This document shows, piece after piece, positions 26,305 to 40,100 of a stretch of DNA of 64,000 nucleotides (position 1 is the first letter of the stretch; the number at the start of each line of letters is the position of its first letter). Below the pieces are notes generated by a model. That model saw only the letters and a list, made by a program, of their open reading frames with translations, did not search any database and was not told the DNA's origin. Source of the DNA: Beroe forskalii (taxonomy: Eukaryota; Ctenophora; Nuda; Beroida; Beroidae); the NCBI GenBank assembly GCA_011033025.1, contig WFMF01000393.1, positions 1 to 64,000 on the forward strand, given 5' to 3'. A program made the translations under genes and the position numbers.

Positions 26305-27710
26305 AATTGTATGTTCGAGTGGGAGGCGTATGATATATATTAGTATTGTACTTCCTAAAGATGACATTTGCAGCGACCAGTGACCACTCTTCGAAATTTT
26401 ATGATACACAGAAACAGTAGACCAGTCGATGAAGTTTGGACCATGATTTTAACGTCACAAACAATAAGCATAACATTTCAGATCATGTGACGTAATCAAG
26501 AGAACCAACATTGAGCTAGTAGTTATGACTTGTTACCCCTTCCTAATCTGATTAGGATCTTATTAAACCGATGATTGATTGGTTTAATTTACGATTGGAG
26601 TATTAAGTCCAACTGGTGTTGTCTTCTCGTGTTTATGTAATGAATGACGGTTGATATTCTGTTGATGATACAGCTGCACTGTAAAATATGATATAGTAAG
26701 AGAGTGACATCATTTTCTCAATGATTCTCAATGAGCATCTTGTATTGATGAGGTCAACTGACCAATATGTTTCTTGCCCAGAATATCACCCCTCTGTTTG
26801 TGTGCAAGACTAGCAGTGCACCACTGTCATTAGTCTGCAGTAGTCGTAAAACTAACAGACACCGGAAATATTAGACGAGAGGAGCAACTGTTATTGTTGT
26901 TTGTGTGTTTGTTTGTGTTTATGTTCGTTTGTCACGTGTTGAAAAGTCTCGTAAACCATATGCTTAGTGTTATCGATTCTGACAGATTTTATTCTATAAT
27001 TCCCCCAAAAAAGAAAGCACCATTGGCGAAAAATAAATTTTAAGACAAGCCTAAAACTTGAAATACAATTGAAAATGTTCGATAGTTACCTCAGCGATTA
27101 CTAATTGTCAACGCCCGGAACCCTATGGGACGTGTCGGCATATCATAACTAGTGAATACCAGCGTTTACACTTCTACAGTACTAACCGGATATTTCATAA
27201 AAATCCCTGTACCGGGCAGTCGGACATCTATGAATTATATATGTGACATTTTATTGGATATCTGTATCCGGGATTTTATGACGTGTAAAAGCAGTAAATT
27301 TCTTGAAAATTTCTTCAAAAAATGAGGAATAAAATAATTAACTGATTATCCGTTTTCCACCTCCGTTTTCTCCTCTTTTTATTACCCCGATTTTCCCCAC
27401 TTTTCTCGAACCTAGGCCAGTCTGGCCAGCCCTTTCCGACGAAAATCCGACGCTATACTCCTATCATTTCGCATCATCTCCCCTCTTAAGTCCTTACCTC
27501 CTCCCTTCCTCCTAAATTCTCCATTTCCTCCCCAGTCAGGCCGACTCCACAGCACAGCACCCAAGAACAGACTCTTCAGATGGCGTCATTATCATTGCTT
27601 TAAATAGTGCGTTATCGACGTTTCACCGTGATCCAAAGTTCAATGCACGGTCATGCTAAACCAACTCCCGGTCTAGTAGTATATAATTACGATTAAACCC
27701 CATGTACTTA

Positions 27711-27783
27711 AAAATAGGCTGTTGTAAAGTCATCAATTCACAACGGTCCGCTATAATAATGACGTCATCTTAACCGCCTATTA
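27711..27783. repeat. TGACGTCA palindromic element, copy near 27.7 kb
   Basis: Both ends are kept: AAAATAGGCTGTTG on the left and TTAACCGCCTATTA on the right, with AAGTCATCAATTC and ATAATGACGTCATC inside. Confidence 0.8.
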
Positions 27784-27978
27784 TACTCGTCTGTGGGCGG
27801 TGTAACTCTGTGTGATGAGACTGCCGTGTAAATTACTGCGACTCGCTGCTCGGACACCCAGGCTCCGAACAAAGTACCCACAAAGGCAGAAAATATACAT
27901 ACCCTGGAAATAGTTTGCATGCCCTGGGTATGCAGAGTTTGAGATCAGGGTATGCAAAATAATTCCAGGGTAGGCAGA

Positions 27979-28210
27979 TTTTCGGCAATCTGGAGGAAAG
28001 CCGACTTTCCTTCGGCAGACCTAAGGCGGACTTTATCAGACCTATGAGGAACCTAATCGGGGAAGGATAAGGATTTTGATGATTATAAGGGTTAGGGTAA
28101 GTGTTGGAGTTCTAGTTGGGGCAGCAAATAGAGCTATGGTTAGGGTTAGGGTTAGTCCGTCTAGGTCCTTCGAAGTAAAGTCGGCGTTCCTCCACTCCAG
28201 ACTGCCAGAT
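27979..28210. mobile_element. TIR element (MITE-like) with internal GGGTTA repeats, copy 1
   Basis: The left end TTTTCGGCAATCTGGAGGAA and the inverse of the right end (ACTCCAGACTGCCAGATTTT) form terminal inverted repeats of about 55 bp. The interior has GGTTAGGGTTAGGGTTAG near 28138-28155. It has no coding capacity. A second copy lies at 37805-38005 in the opposite orientation. Confidence 0.85.
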
Positions 28211-28622
28211 TTTCATAGCTGGAGGGTAAAGGCTAAGCAACTATGATCACTAGATATTTTCTCAATATTTGAGACTATGCAATAGAATTTTTCAAGTTCC
28301 AAGGTATGCATTATGCAATACCCCCAGAATTTCATGCGACAGAATCAAGAATTTATTACAGGTGCAAGTCACCATACTTGAACATTTCGTTTTGATATCT
28401 CATGTTTTCTCCATTTCCCTCCTACCTTTTCTCACTCACTCCTATAATCATGACTCTTCAGGGCACCTAACATGATGTAATGATATCCACACACAGAACT
28501 TTCCCTCCCTCGCTATATCTCCCCCATGTTGTAAAATCTAGAGTTATATTATAATTGGGTTGATATAACCTCCACGCTCCACCGGTGTTACGATATAGCA
28601 ACATTTATATGACACCACACGA

Positions 28623-28698
28623 GAAATAGGCACTTAAATGACGTCATTATCATAGCGAAATGCAGTCAAGTTTGATAACGTATCAAACCGCCTATTTC
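28623..28698. repeat. TGACGTCA palindromic element, copy near 28.65 kb
   Basis: Bounded by GAAATAGGC and AACCGCCTATTTC, with TGACGTCATTATCATAGC in the left half. Confidence 0.82.
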
Positions 28699-28977
28699 CC
28701 GCAACCACAGCGCTAACCATTCAAGTGGAACACTGAACAAAATAACGCTATAATTTAGGGAAGAATCGTGGCGTCCCGCAGACAAAGATCCTGCTGTAAT
28801 TTGCAATTTTGTGAGCCGCGCGCGGCGACTACGCGCATCTTCGTCACTATTACGCGCTACTTCGAGCTATGATAGTGTTGTCATGGTGAATGGCTGGTTG
28901 CTCGTGAGCATGCACCGCAGCATTTGGGTTGAAGTCGGAGTAAGCTCACTGCACGATGACAATAGGTCTCTAAATAT

Positions 28978-29095
28978 CGTTTAAACTGCGCGCGCGTGGA
29001 AAATAGGCGGTTATAACGTAATCAATTTACTACATTTTGCTATGATAATGACGTCATTTTAACCGCCTATCTCTCGCGCGTGGGCAATTTAAACG
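28978..29095. repeat. TGACGTCA palindromic element, long-armed copy near 29.0 kb
   Basis: One of the two best copies. The arms run CGTTTAAACTGCGCGCGCG...AAATAGGCGGTT and AACCGCCTATCTCTCGCGCG...AATTTAAACG, with ACGTAATCAATTTAC and TATGATAATGACGTCATT between. It shows that the full element is about 110 bp with long inverted ends. Confidence 0.88.
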
Positions 29096-30302
29096 TAGCA
29101 CTCACCCTTGTTATAACAAGGATTACATAGTACTCGTGTGTTACAGCGTACTGTTATGTCCAGTGAAGTAGCAAGCCTGCACGAAGTAGGCGATTATAGG
29201 GAATGACGTCATTGTCACGGGATAAAACGGAGACATATACGATATATTATGTTATAAGCTCGCTTCTGTACCGTGGTTTGTAGATAAAATATATATATAT
29301 AGAGTTGCTTGCGCGGCATAAACGAGCTCGTTATCTCTAAACGCATAATTGCCCTGTATTTTACCCGGAAACTCAGTCTGGAATATTACGGCAATCATAT
29401 AATACCGGAGGCATTGGACCGTGGAGCGTTCCTTGTACCGATCTATTAAACTTATCCTGCACAAATATAGATACAGTTGAGCGTCATTGAAGCACCATGT
29501 TAAGCTAAAATAATGACGTAATCATCTCCAACCAAACATAAGACGCTTACTTTGATAAGTAGTATTAAACCTTCCGCTTACCCCTGGGTACGGAGCTATT
29601 ATTATTATTCCGACTAATAAAAGGAAAGTTTATCATTATATATGTTTGGGCTCCAGTTTATATGGACGGCATAGTATTTACATCTGAGTAGTGACCCAGA
29701 TATTATGCCGTCCAGGGAGGATTCATTTTGCAGGAGATTTGGAGAAGCTATAAAATGGATAATACCTACTGTAAATTGGTTTGAGTAGTTTAAAGTTGAA
29801 GTAGATGTTTCTGAAAGTATCTACTATAAATGTTTCACTAGTAAAGGTAGAAGTACAGATATATTTCTGACTTTTATTGAAAGTTTCACTGATCAATATA
29901 TTAAGTATAAGCCACGCCCATGTTCTAAAGCTTTGCGCACTGGCACCAAAGGGCGCCTAAGTGCCAATATAGCGCAGATGAATTCAGAGAAACTTCACGC
30001 AAAATTCACCCCAAAAGCCTCACTATTTCACTCCATCATTTGTAGGTAAATCATGAAATCCGCTGAATTTAGAACGCAGAAATATATTTTATATATTCAA
30101 TAATGCTGGGTCCCTGGTGTAAAATCAGAGCAGTCTCTGGGCCCCTATTCTCTCCTTTGTATTATAGTAGCGCTATATATATAATTTACACGTTACGTCC
30201 GTATATTAACCACAAAACGGACGTCGTACCGTACCATGCTTTCGTCACCTTTCATCACAGCTTAAGCATATTGTTCGTCGTAGGGATATTACTTTGTTAC
30301 TT

Positions 30303-30356
30303 CTGACGTCATTATCATGCCTTAAAATGGTGAATTGTTGACGCAGATAACCGCAT
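30303..30356. repeat. TGACGTCA palindromic element, copy near 30.3 kb
   Basis: CTGACGTCATTATCATGCC, then TTAAAATGGTGAATTGTTGA and CGCAGATAACCGC. It matches the family consensus with one degraded core. Confidence 0.78.
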
Positions 30357-30459
30357 ATGTCACGAATTCGTCGCTCTGTGTTTCGACATCCTTTCGCCAC
30401 GACACGTAAAGTGTTTTGTGTCGAGTAGTAATAGTATACTGGTGTCACGGACATCACAA

Positions 30460-30513
30460 AGGCGGTGCGACGTCATCAACTCACTATTATAAACACTGAT
30501 AATGACGTCATTA
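30460..30513. repeat. TGACGTCA palindromic element, copy near 30.5 kb
   Basis: AGGCGGTGCGACGTCATCAAC on the left and CTGATAATGACGTCATT on the right, in inverse orientation to the 30.3-kb copy. Confidence 0.78.
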
Positions 30514-31780
30514 TCAACTTACTGCAGTACTGTGCAGCGTGGAGTCCGACAGATAATAGTGTCGTATAAAACGACAAAACAAGGGTTTATTGTTTTAGAG
30601 AATTTGAATGGGACAAGTGGCCGTGGGGATATAATATATAGTGGCCAAGTATAAATCCATGTAATGCTAGTGGTGCTCTTAGTAAAGCTTAGTGATGTGA
30701 ACCATGGGTCTAGCACAGTTTAAAACAGGGCAAAGTCAAAAGACACGTATGCCGAATTTACCTGGCGCTGGGCTAATGCAGATCTATTGTAAGTCTAACG
30801 CCGGTGAAAAGCGGGTTTTGTGCGGTTTTAGCGATGGTGCAGCGCTATTCCTACGTAGGTTTAGTGAATGTCTTGCAACACTTCAGTTTAAAATGATGGT
30901 CATATTGTTATGCGGTATGGCGTTGCAGGTTGCTATGGATTACCACGCCCATATATCGCAGAATCAAGTGTAGGATCCAAAATTATATATTTTCAAAGGT
31001 ATAGAAAACAACTTCGTCAGAAATTTCATATTCTCTAAGAATTCAAGTGATTGTCAGTGCCAGCTGATATTTGAGTGTAATAAAATATTCGGCATAAAGA
31101 ATTAAAATTTAATATTCTTTCCAGCGACTTATGGAACGCAAGCTACTGTATTGTGTTACACACGAGATGTGCGCACGTATGTAACAACACGTACGAATTG
31201 GACGGCTCAACTTCATCATCTTTCCATGTTAAGCTATGATAATGACGACATCTTAACCGCCTATATTTTTCTCGCGTGGACACATTAATTAATGGCGACA
31301 TTTCATGACTTTGCAGCGACATTCGGAGAGAAAAACGTGCATTTAAATTTCCTGAATAACATAATGTACTCAATATATTATTTTATTCAGCACACACCTG
31401 TTCTCAAGCTGATATGTTATAATCGGTACTTGTTTGAAATTAAAAGTTTACTTTTTCCAGGGGAATTTTATGGAAATTATTAAAGAACTTTCAAATAAAT
31501 AGAGATAATATAAATGGAATTATTGTTCCACCTGCCTTCAGATAAGACAGAAATATTTCAGTATTTTTAAAACATGAATAAAAACATGAATAAATCCTAT
31601 CATAAAATCACGTCCAGGCCCTGTAATCTAGGCCCTGTCGTCATTATTATACTTCAAAGTGGTAAGTTGATGACGTTGAACAACGAACCTCCCATTTTTC
31701 GATGCCAATTTCACTCATAATATACCATTTAATTTACCACTAATAATTTATCATTTATAACACAGACATGAAGGGATCAA

Positions 31781-31808
31781 ACCACAGTACTTCCGTACTG
31801 TGGTTTGT
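31781..31808. repeat. Perfect hairpin AAACCACAGTAC / GTACTGTGGTTT
   Basis: 12-bp perfect arms with a 4-bp loop. The right half (GTACTGTGGTTTGTA) recurs near 51687, and a close variant (GTACCGTGGTTTGTAGAT) occurs near 29268. Confidence 0.8.
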
Positions 31809-32697
31809 AGATTAGAACTCTAATCAAAGTGCTTGGTTCTTCAGAATTATTGGACAAATAATATAATATTCCGAGATTAAAACACTTTTATCACGCTTTC
31901 CAACACGACTTCATATATTACTTGTTGTGTGTATATAAGTACATTAAATTAGTACTGTAATTTCATTTGGAAGACTTAGTATGTATACCGACATAAACTC
32001 TGGTGAAAAGCAGGCCTATTAACGTCATCATCACACCATTGTTAACTCTGATAATGACGTCATTCTCAACGAGATATACCGAACATAACGAGTTTGTGTG
32101 CGAAGTTGGGAAACATTTTTCAGTCTTCTCTGTAGTTGGACAGAGACTGCTCCCCAATAGAAATTCAAGAAACGTATTCTGACCCGCTGCACGTGCAAAG
32201 AAAGTAGGAGGTTCTGCGTCGTTAACTTACTGTTTTGAGTTATGATGATGACGTCATATATACCTTCAGTCTATATCGTGTTTCTTCCCACATACAATGT
32301 TCCACTGACATTAAACACCTTGCATGTATTAGAGGAGAAAGTGTCGTGTAGTAATGTGTAACAGGGGGAAATCGCAGGGGAAACATGTGTTGATAATCGT
32401 AGAAGTGCTAACATCTACTTTTCCCTATGTCGAAATATACATCTATCTGAGTATTCAGAGGGAAAGATATGAATCATATTTTCTGGCTTCATAAATTCAA
32501 ACAATTTCGCAGAAGAATCTAATTGGCTTGTTGTTTTTCTCATTTTATCGTAAAAATATATCGCAGTTACTCAGTTATAATAAAACTAAACTACCAATTC
32601 CAGCGAGCTGCTTATATTATCCTATTCGCTGAAAAAGTAACACTTTTGTCCCCGAACTTACAATGAGTCGCGGACACAAGCCATAAGCAAATATAAG

Positions 32698-32766
32698 AGG
32701 CTGTTGATAATGGCGTCATTATCAAGGCTTAAAATAGTGAATTGATGACGTCACACCGCCTATTTC
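32698..32766. repeat. TGACGTCA palindromic element, copy near 32.7 kb
   Basis: GGCGTCATTATCAAGGCTTA and GTGAATTGATGACGTCACAC, ending in CCGCCTATTTC. The right side is near consensus. Confidence 0.82.
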
Positions 32767-34152
32767 TAGTGAATTTACTAGTACAGTCTCATGTCAGATG
32801 TACTTCGAAATTTACGCTAATTGCGCGTCCAATTATATGCAGAGCGAGCGTTCGACGTTACGCGCACAAAACACTGTAAAATGTGAGTGCTGTATGGGTT
32901 CGGTATAAAGTGTTTTACTGGTTGTGTAGCATCACTCACTTTTCTAAGGATGTGCCTGAAATATAGGCAGTTTTTCGGCATAAAGTAGCTATTCTCAGCC
33001 TTTAAGAATACGTTACTTTCAAGGGCCTATCATTTGAATGGAACCTATAAAGCAATATCATATTTACTTTTGATATTAGAAGTGAATTTATATAGCCTTT
33101 CAACAGAACAATTTACAAAAGGAAGCAAGTTTAGTGCTAGCAACTAACAGTTCAGCAATACTTCCAGTAGTGGAAGGCAGTAGAGTTTTAGAAGCAAGAA
33201 AAGGCTTTTTCAGAAAGGCTGGATTTACAAAAAAAATAGTTCCAGTGTTTCAATTTCATGCTTTTCAAAATCTGGGAGACTGTATGTGAAATGTAATTTT
33301 GAGCTGGCATAAATACAGTTATTTTGATGTAAAGCATACGTAGGCGTGGCGGTCGTTGTAAATTTCGAGACATGAATTCACTTCAATTAATCGATTAATA
33401 TATTCAGATAAAACACTCCGGCCATGCACTTGCTGTATGCAGAAAAATATAATATTATCATTATTGATTACAGTTTTTATTTACTATCATGTAGATACAC
33501 AACATGAATAATAGACTACTGCGAAAGAATACTGTTGGCGGTTCATCAGAGTGATTTGATATATGATAATCATGGTTAAAAATGGTTGTTTTGTGAATTG
33601 GAATAGTCTACTTTTATATTTCGGACTTTCTACATGTGTGTGAATTGAGAAACTCACAGTTTTTACGAAACAAGCATAAAATCATGATCTGAATAATGAT
33701 ATAATATTGTCATAAAAATGGATGATTAAGAGATACATAACGACGATATACGGATAGAATATAAATAAAAAAAACTTTGCTTAACAAAAGATTTTTTAAA
33801 CATTTCACACACCAGTGCTGGGCACGGTCGAGTGTTGCAGCTATTGTTTCAACAGAGCGTCTGTACGGAATAAGCAGGAATTGAGTAAAAAGGTGCCAAA
33901 AACGCGAATGAGAAGGTGAAGTTAAATGACTAAAAAGAATAATAAAGAATAAAAAGTAAGAGGACTGGGAAGTGGGAAGTTATTTAAGCATAATACATTA
34001 AACTACAAGTAAATCTCAAGCATTAAAGTCTCACAGCAGTAAGGCTAGAGTGGATAAAGTAAAATGAAGTAAAAATAAATAAATCTAAGTTACATGATGA
34101 AAAAAGACAACAAAATTAAAATACAAGTAAATATCATGTTTAAAAGACTCAC

Positions 34153-37100
34153 GGCAGTAAGGGTGGAGTGGATGAAGTGGTTAACTTCTGACATGGCGGA
34201 TATCAGGCTGATCTCCTGCTGCAGGTCCTGGAGAACGCTTTGCAACAGCCTCGACCACTCTGTGATCCGGGCACTGGAAAATATAGAGGGGTTAGGAAAT
34301 GAAAAAGCAGGCTTTTAAGAGGGCAATAAAAATAGGGGAGGGGTGAGGAAAATGTTCGATTAAGGGTAAAGGCGGTTTTGACAATATGGGATTTCAATTT
34401 AATAAGTTTTTCTATAAACTTCACCGACGGCTACTTTTACATCATTCCTCGTCCCTCGAATCCTCGTTCATCATAATTAGAGCTACGTTCTTTCTCTACC
34501 TAGAATTTTACATGCATTTCAAATCCCTAACTTTCTAGAACTTATGCATCTAACGAATCTAATGCCGCGAGCAGAACTAACACTAAAGACCCATCATCTG
34601 GTGTGATCTACATTCGCAATCGATGTAAATGATAAAAAGTTCATGGAATATTACACTGCAGGAATCTCCTGGGGAATCTTCTAGGGAATGTACGGGTATT
34701 GAATATTCCAAACTCTTTCAAATATCAACGTAAATAAATGCTTCTTTGAATTTCACTTATTATTCTTTTAACCTCGAAGCATTAAAATTATAGTCTTTAA
34801 CTCAAGGAAATATCATTTGGGTCACTTTCGCTGTAATTTAGTTATTTACAACTCTAATCATGATTTAATGCCACCACCCTCAATTGAAGAACAAGAAACT
34901 CGAAATTTCGCGCACATCTTAATAAATTAGTAAGTTTTCTTGAACTTATCACGTGATTGGCGTTTACACAATTTCTCACACACCAAACTTTACAACCAAC
35001 CACAGTCAAGTAATACAGAGCTGTGACCAAACAATAGGAAGTTGAGAGTGACGTCATTATCATGCGTTAAAATGGTGAATTGATGACGTCACACCGCCTA
35101 TTTTTCACCCGCGTCTCTCAGACTCCCTCGAGTCAGGAATAGGGAGGGTAATTGGCCAAGTAATTAGCACGTTCAAATCAGTGACGAAACTAATTTAACT
35201 GAGGAAAGAAGTCGCTATAAAGGCGCTCACGAATGAGTGACGTCATTATTATACTTTAAAATGTCCTTTGTGCACGTAGAAACGCCTGATTTTGGCGTCT
35301 TTCCATAAACCGAGGGTTAAAAGTCGCTATAAATCAAACAATAAACGTGCCAGGTGGTACAGTGTCGCCACACATATTAAACTTTTACCAAAACGTCAAG
35401 CTTTTGTGGGAAGGAAATTAGTAAAATAATTAAATTTAATTAGAGACGCAGGGTGGGAAGTTTTTGTTAAATTGCATTGCTTAGCTCCCAGGGTTGAACT
35501 GATAGTTTAATACCACTGCCGAAAAACCAGGCATTTTAATGTCATCAACGCACCACTTTAAGCCATAATGATGACGTCATCGGAAACGCCAATTTATCTG
35601 ACGAGTAGATAAAGTTCTGGCAGTCCTCAAATTGGTGCGTTTACAAGTTTATTACTGGTACAACGTCGAATGACGTGGCCTGCGTCAGATAAATATAGTT
35701 TTACTAAAGTAAAAGTAAATTCACCGACCCAACTTACTCAAGAAGAGATGGATTTTGGTAAGGTAAGCTTAAAAACAAAAACTAGCGTTTATTGTTAACC
35801 CATTTATCAAAAAATGCATTAGGGATTGAAATTAACGAGGAATCAAAGAAAAATTCAAAAAACACACAAATTCAAAGAAACCCATTTCAAAATTTAGAAA
35901 GCCCACCTAAAATTTTAAAAAACACCCAAAACTCAAAGAACATTAAAGGAAAACCCACCTAATCTGCAGGACGGACGCAAGACACCCCTTGTGGACATTG
36001 ACGCAGAACTTTGAGCATGGTTGCACCACGTGGTAAACTCTGTTAGGATCACACAGCGCACAGTAGTTCAGCCGGGATAGAGCGTGCAGACACTCTTCTG
36101 ATACTTCCCATTGCTTGATGGACGCTATCAGGGATCTGAGGGGTTAGATAAGGGTTATAAATCTTGAGGAGAAGTCTTTCAGGGAACTTGAGAGAGCGGA
36201 TCGATAAGGGTGAAATTTTGAGGGATCTATATAAGGGATTTCAAGGTAATTTCAAGAAGATATATATGACTTATAAGGATACACGCTTCTAGATTAATTT
36301 ATATAATTCTTCAAACTTCCCAACAAAACCCACCTTGCGAACTTGAGGGACTCCTTCACCATCCAGGCGGCGTGTAGTGCCCTTTCCAACCTGTCGGCCA
36401 CGTCGTTAACACACGTTACTGTGCGTAACCTTCTGATGTTCCTGATGTCTAACGTCTGAAATTTGCAGGAAATTAAACTTATTATTACCTTAATATGGCA
36501 AAAATGCCATAAAAACGTCTGAGACCTGAGATTTTTGTCTGTTTCCATCTTGAAAAACAGCGATTGAGGTTTGGCTGAATTCGAGCTTTAGGGGTTGGTA
36601 AATTGTGGAGATTTCTCATGGTAGGTAGGCACTGGTCAGTATGAGCATGTGCCATGAATATCACAATGCAAGAGTTCCACTCAATTGTTACTGGTTATCA
36701 TAGAAGGATGGTTTGTAAGTTTGGAGAAGAATGGACACTGAAGAGCGATTAGGTAAACAGTTGGTACTCAAAGACATATCGAAGTAAACAGTAGGGAACC
36801 AGCCTGGTAATTGGCGTAAAATTGGGCGATTCGCCAATAATTGGCATTTTGACGGTAACCTAGTGACGGTCCTTTTGATACAATGAACGTTGCAGCGTGA
36901 TGAACAAAAGCCTGTTTATGACTAGTTCCAAACTAATGTATTTGTAAATTTGCCACCATTTCTTTTCAAAGGAAGTTTATTCGATGATATGCTTGGTTGC
37001 CTGTCGTAAAATAAAGCCTCCTTAAAATATAAAATTTATAAAATGTCTTGTTTAAGAAACATAACAATTAAATATGACCCGGATATGCTTGATTGATCTT

Positions 37101-40100
37101 GGGTTGAGATGCAATTCTACAAAAACTCAAATGTAATTTTCAAACCACACATCAGATTATGATGAACTCGTGTTTTTGGGAACTCATTAACTCCTAACTA
37201 CACGGTGACGAATCATGATGGAGGGTCTCAGGCTCATTAACACCATTAATTCATCATTCTAAACTCTGATATCGACATCGGATCCAGTCGGCTACAATGT
37301 GAGAGTAGCAAGTATAGCGACAGGATCTGTGGCACCAGCCCGGAATGCCAAAACTTGCTTAAAACGGAATCAATAAATCCGTGCTTCTGGTTGAGACGTA
37401 AATAAATCGCAGAAATTAACTTGAAAGGTTGGGGGACGGAAGTTCGACAACCCAGAAGTTCGACAGCCCAGAAGTTAGACACTGTCGAGCTTTAGGACTG
37501 TCGGACTTCAGTCTGTTGACGACCGGAAGTTCGACACCTGATCCCGCTGTCGAACTTCTGGCTGTCGGACTTCAGTCTGTTGACGCCCGGAAGTTCGACA
37601 AGCTCTCCACCTTTTCTTACTCTTCGAAGGGCCCTTTTAATGTTTAATAAGGCGACATCACCAAGTTTTATCGGATAAAGTACTTGCATGCGCCCATTAT
37701 TTAACGTCTGGTGGTCATGTCATCTTTGATAAAGTTTATTAATCTTTCAGTTATGTTTTTCGTTAGGCTTTTGAGTTGGCGATTTGAGAACCGGTTAAAG
37801 TATGTTTTCGGCAGTCTGGAGGAACACCGACATTCCTTCGGCGGACCTTAGGCGGACTCACCCTAACCCTAACCATAGCTCTATTTGTTTCCCCAACTAG
37901 AACCCAAACACTTATAATCATCCCAATCATTATCCTTCCCCGATTAGGTTCTCCATAGGCCTGATAAAGCGAGTCCGCCTTAGGTCCGCCGAAGGAAAGT
38001 TTGCAGTACGATCCGTCATGTGACCCTCGATAAGGGGGACAATAGAACTTGATGAGCGGTAAACGCTCGATGTAATGGGGTTGTTATCACCACACCAACC
38101 TCATCAGGCTATCATGGTTCCGAGCACGAGTCGTGACGTGAACTGTGATAGGGATGACTGAACTTGTTAACTTGTTTAATCAGTGAACTTTTGACTTTGC
38201 TTTGAATAGGCTGTCATTACGATTCTTGAAGCAAGGCAATGTAATGAGGCTATGATAACCAACCCAATCAGGAATTTGAGGTTCGAGTTAGAGGTACATG
38301 TGGAACCACCATGACTCTGTCATCGCCTCTCTTCCTAGGAGCAGCAACATCGCAGAGGGTTGGCACAGAGGATTGCCGTTTGAGTTTTAAATTGAATTGT
38401 TTAAGTTATGCATGGATTTATTATCTTATTAAGTTATCTTATTATATTTACTTATCATATACTCTTATACATACCCATTATCATAACTTCTTGTCTGATT
38501 AGATCTATCGATATAAGTCTCATTAAAACCTGTAATTACCTTTAGTATAAAGGAGCACTCAATGCAAAAGGCGAATTTCCTTTTTAGTAAAGCTTAGAAA
38601 GGGTGTCGAACTTCTGGGTGTCGAACTTCAGTCTGTTGACGACCGGAAGTTCGACACCCGATCCTGCTGTCGAGCTTTAGGACTGTCGGACTTCAGTCTG
38701 TTGACGCCCGGAAGTTCGACAAGCAGTGAGAGTGTCTAACTTCTGGGTTGTCGAACTTCCGGGTGTCGAACTTCCGTCCCTGACCCAACTTGAAATATAA
38801 CCTTTCAATACTTATTTTAAACAAGGGTGTGAAAATAAATGTTTCGGAAAATTTGGTTACAATTTTGGCACAAAATGTTTAAATTTTACAATTTTCAAGA
38901 ATTCCAAGTACTTACATTTCTGACGAAGGTTTTGAGTATTTTCCTGATATTGACGTCTTTGACCAGGTCAGCTTGCTTGAAGTAGTGCGTTATGTTGGAG
39001 TACACGTCAAGCACTTCTTGCTGAGGGTGGAGGAATGTTAGATTAGATCTGTAATCTGTCAACCATTCTCAAGCATGATTATGACGTCATCAAACTACCT
39101 TCGATAGTTTCTGATTTCAATTCTCTCGTATCAGTTATTTCGTACTGATTACAATTCTCTCGTATTAGATCTTTCGTTAATTAAACTTCAATCTCTTGAG
39201 TTCGATAAGTCTAGATTATCCTTACTTTAAGAGGATTAGTTTTCATTAAAAACTAAGATAAGATTTCCTGTTTTACTACTATGTTTCACATATCACTGAT
39301 ACATATATCGTAAAACTGAATTGGAACACCAGATATCGTCTTATATACTCTGTATTAGTAAAACTGAGATCAGTATAATATTTAAACTGTAAATCTATTG
39401 TAGCAAGATGTTTACATGTAACAATGTCTCTCCTTCAGAAGAACGCACTATGTAACATTATATAATTTCACACACTGCTTCAGTGTGTACTTACATATAT
39501 ATATCTAGATATATAGACTTGTATCAAGATACAGATCAGATACGCGAGCGATTAGAAGATGACGTCATTATCATGGCTCAAAGTGGTACTTTAATGATGA
39601 TAAGACGCCTATTGAATTTTTTTGCGCGCGCGAAGATCAGATATATAATTTTTAACACATATCGTACATGTAAACTGTAAGCTTCGCGCTGAAAAATAGG
39701 CGATTGAGCATGACGGAAATATCATGGTTTATCATGGTGTGTTGATACTGTTAAAACGCCTGTTTTACAACACAGGACCACCGTAAGAAGTGTTATTCAC
39801 CGCAAGTGTCGACGTATATCCGTGATATCTCTCTAGGAACAATACTTATTGAGACACGTTCCTCCCACACTAACATACGCACATACATACGTTATGTATA
39901 GTATTGAGTATACACGTACTGAAATGAACACACACGTACACACGTACGTCATCCAAACATTCGTCTTTCTTACACGGAACCACAGGATACGCACACTAAA
40001 CCGTAAAAACCATAAAATTCTTCACTGGCTCCAAAAACACATTCGAATTCTCTTTTTCCGATGCCAGATAATTATAAATAGAATCTTCCCCTAGTGCACA

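Larger units (their letters stand above)
23269..34152. other. Gene-poor stretch, probably glypican intron or intergenic
   Basis: No convincing exon was found. It holds a TTTTGGGAATTTGTTA short tandem repeat (23919-23998), a GATCACTATAGTGATC double palindrome (24836-24866), a CT-rich tandem array (25640-26160), one TIR element with telomere-like words (27979-28210), and at least a dozen TGACGTCA palindromes concentrated between 26.2 and 32.8 kb. Confidence 0.5.
34274..35958. other. Glypican intron 6
   Basis: Contains two complete TGACGTCA palindromes at 35048-35105 and 35527-35590 and a partial one at 35225-35292. No other gene is seen. Confidence 0.6.
36456..38915. other. Glypican intron 4
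   Basis: Holds a 1.36-kb Mutator-like element (37427-38786) that itself contains a nested TIR element (37805-38005). No other coding sequence was recognised. Confidence 0.6.

Noticed and set aside
28100-28160. Possible telomere or chromosome end because of GGGTTA repeats
   Set aside because: The words are few, lie within a MITE and recur inverted at 37860, so they belong to the element.
30704-30973. 89-codon plus-strand frame starting MGLAQFKTGQ
   Set aside because: It has an ATG start and reasonable length, but no family resemblance, no splice context and no neighbouring coding sequence. It is likely chance in AT-rich DNA.
38916-39016. Alternative glypican acceptor four bases downstream (CAGCAAG|AA)
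   Set aside because: Considered when an exon seemed missing. Once the exon 41480-41607 was found, the standard CAG acceptor at 39021 gave perfect phase.
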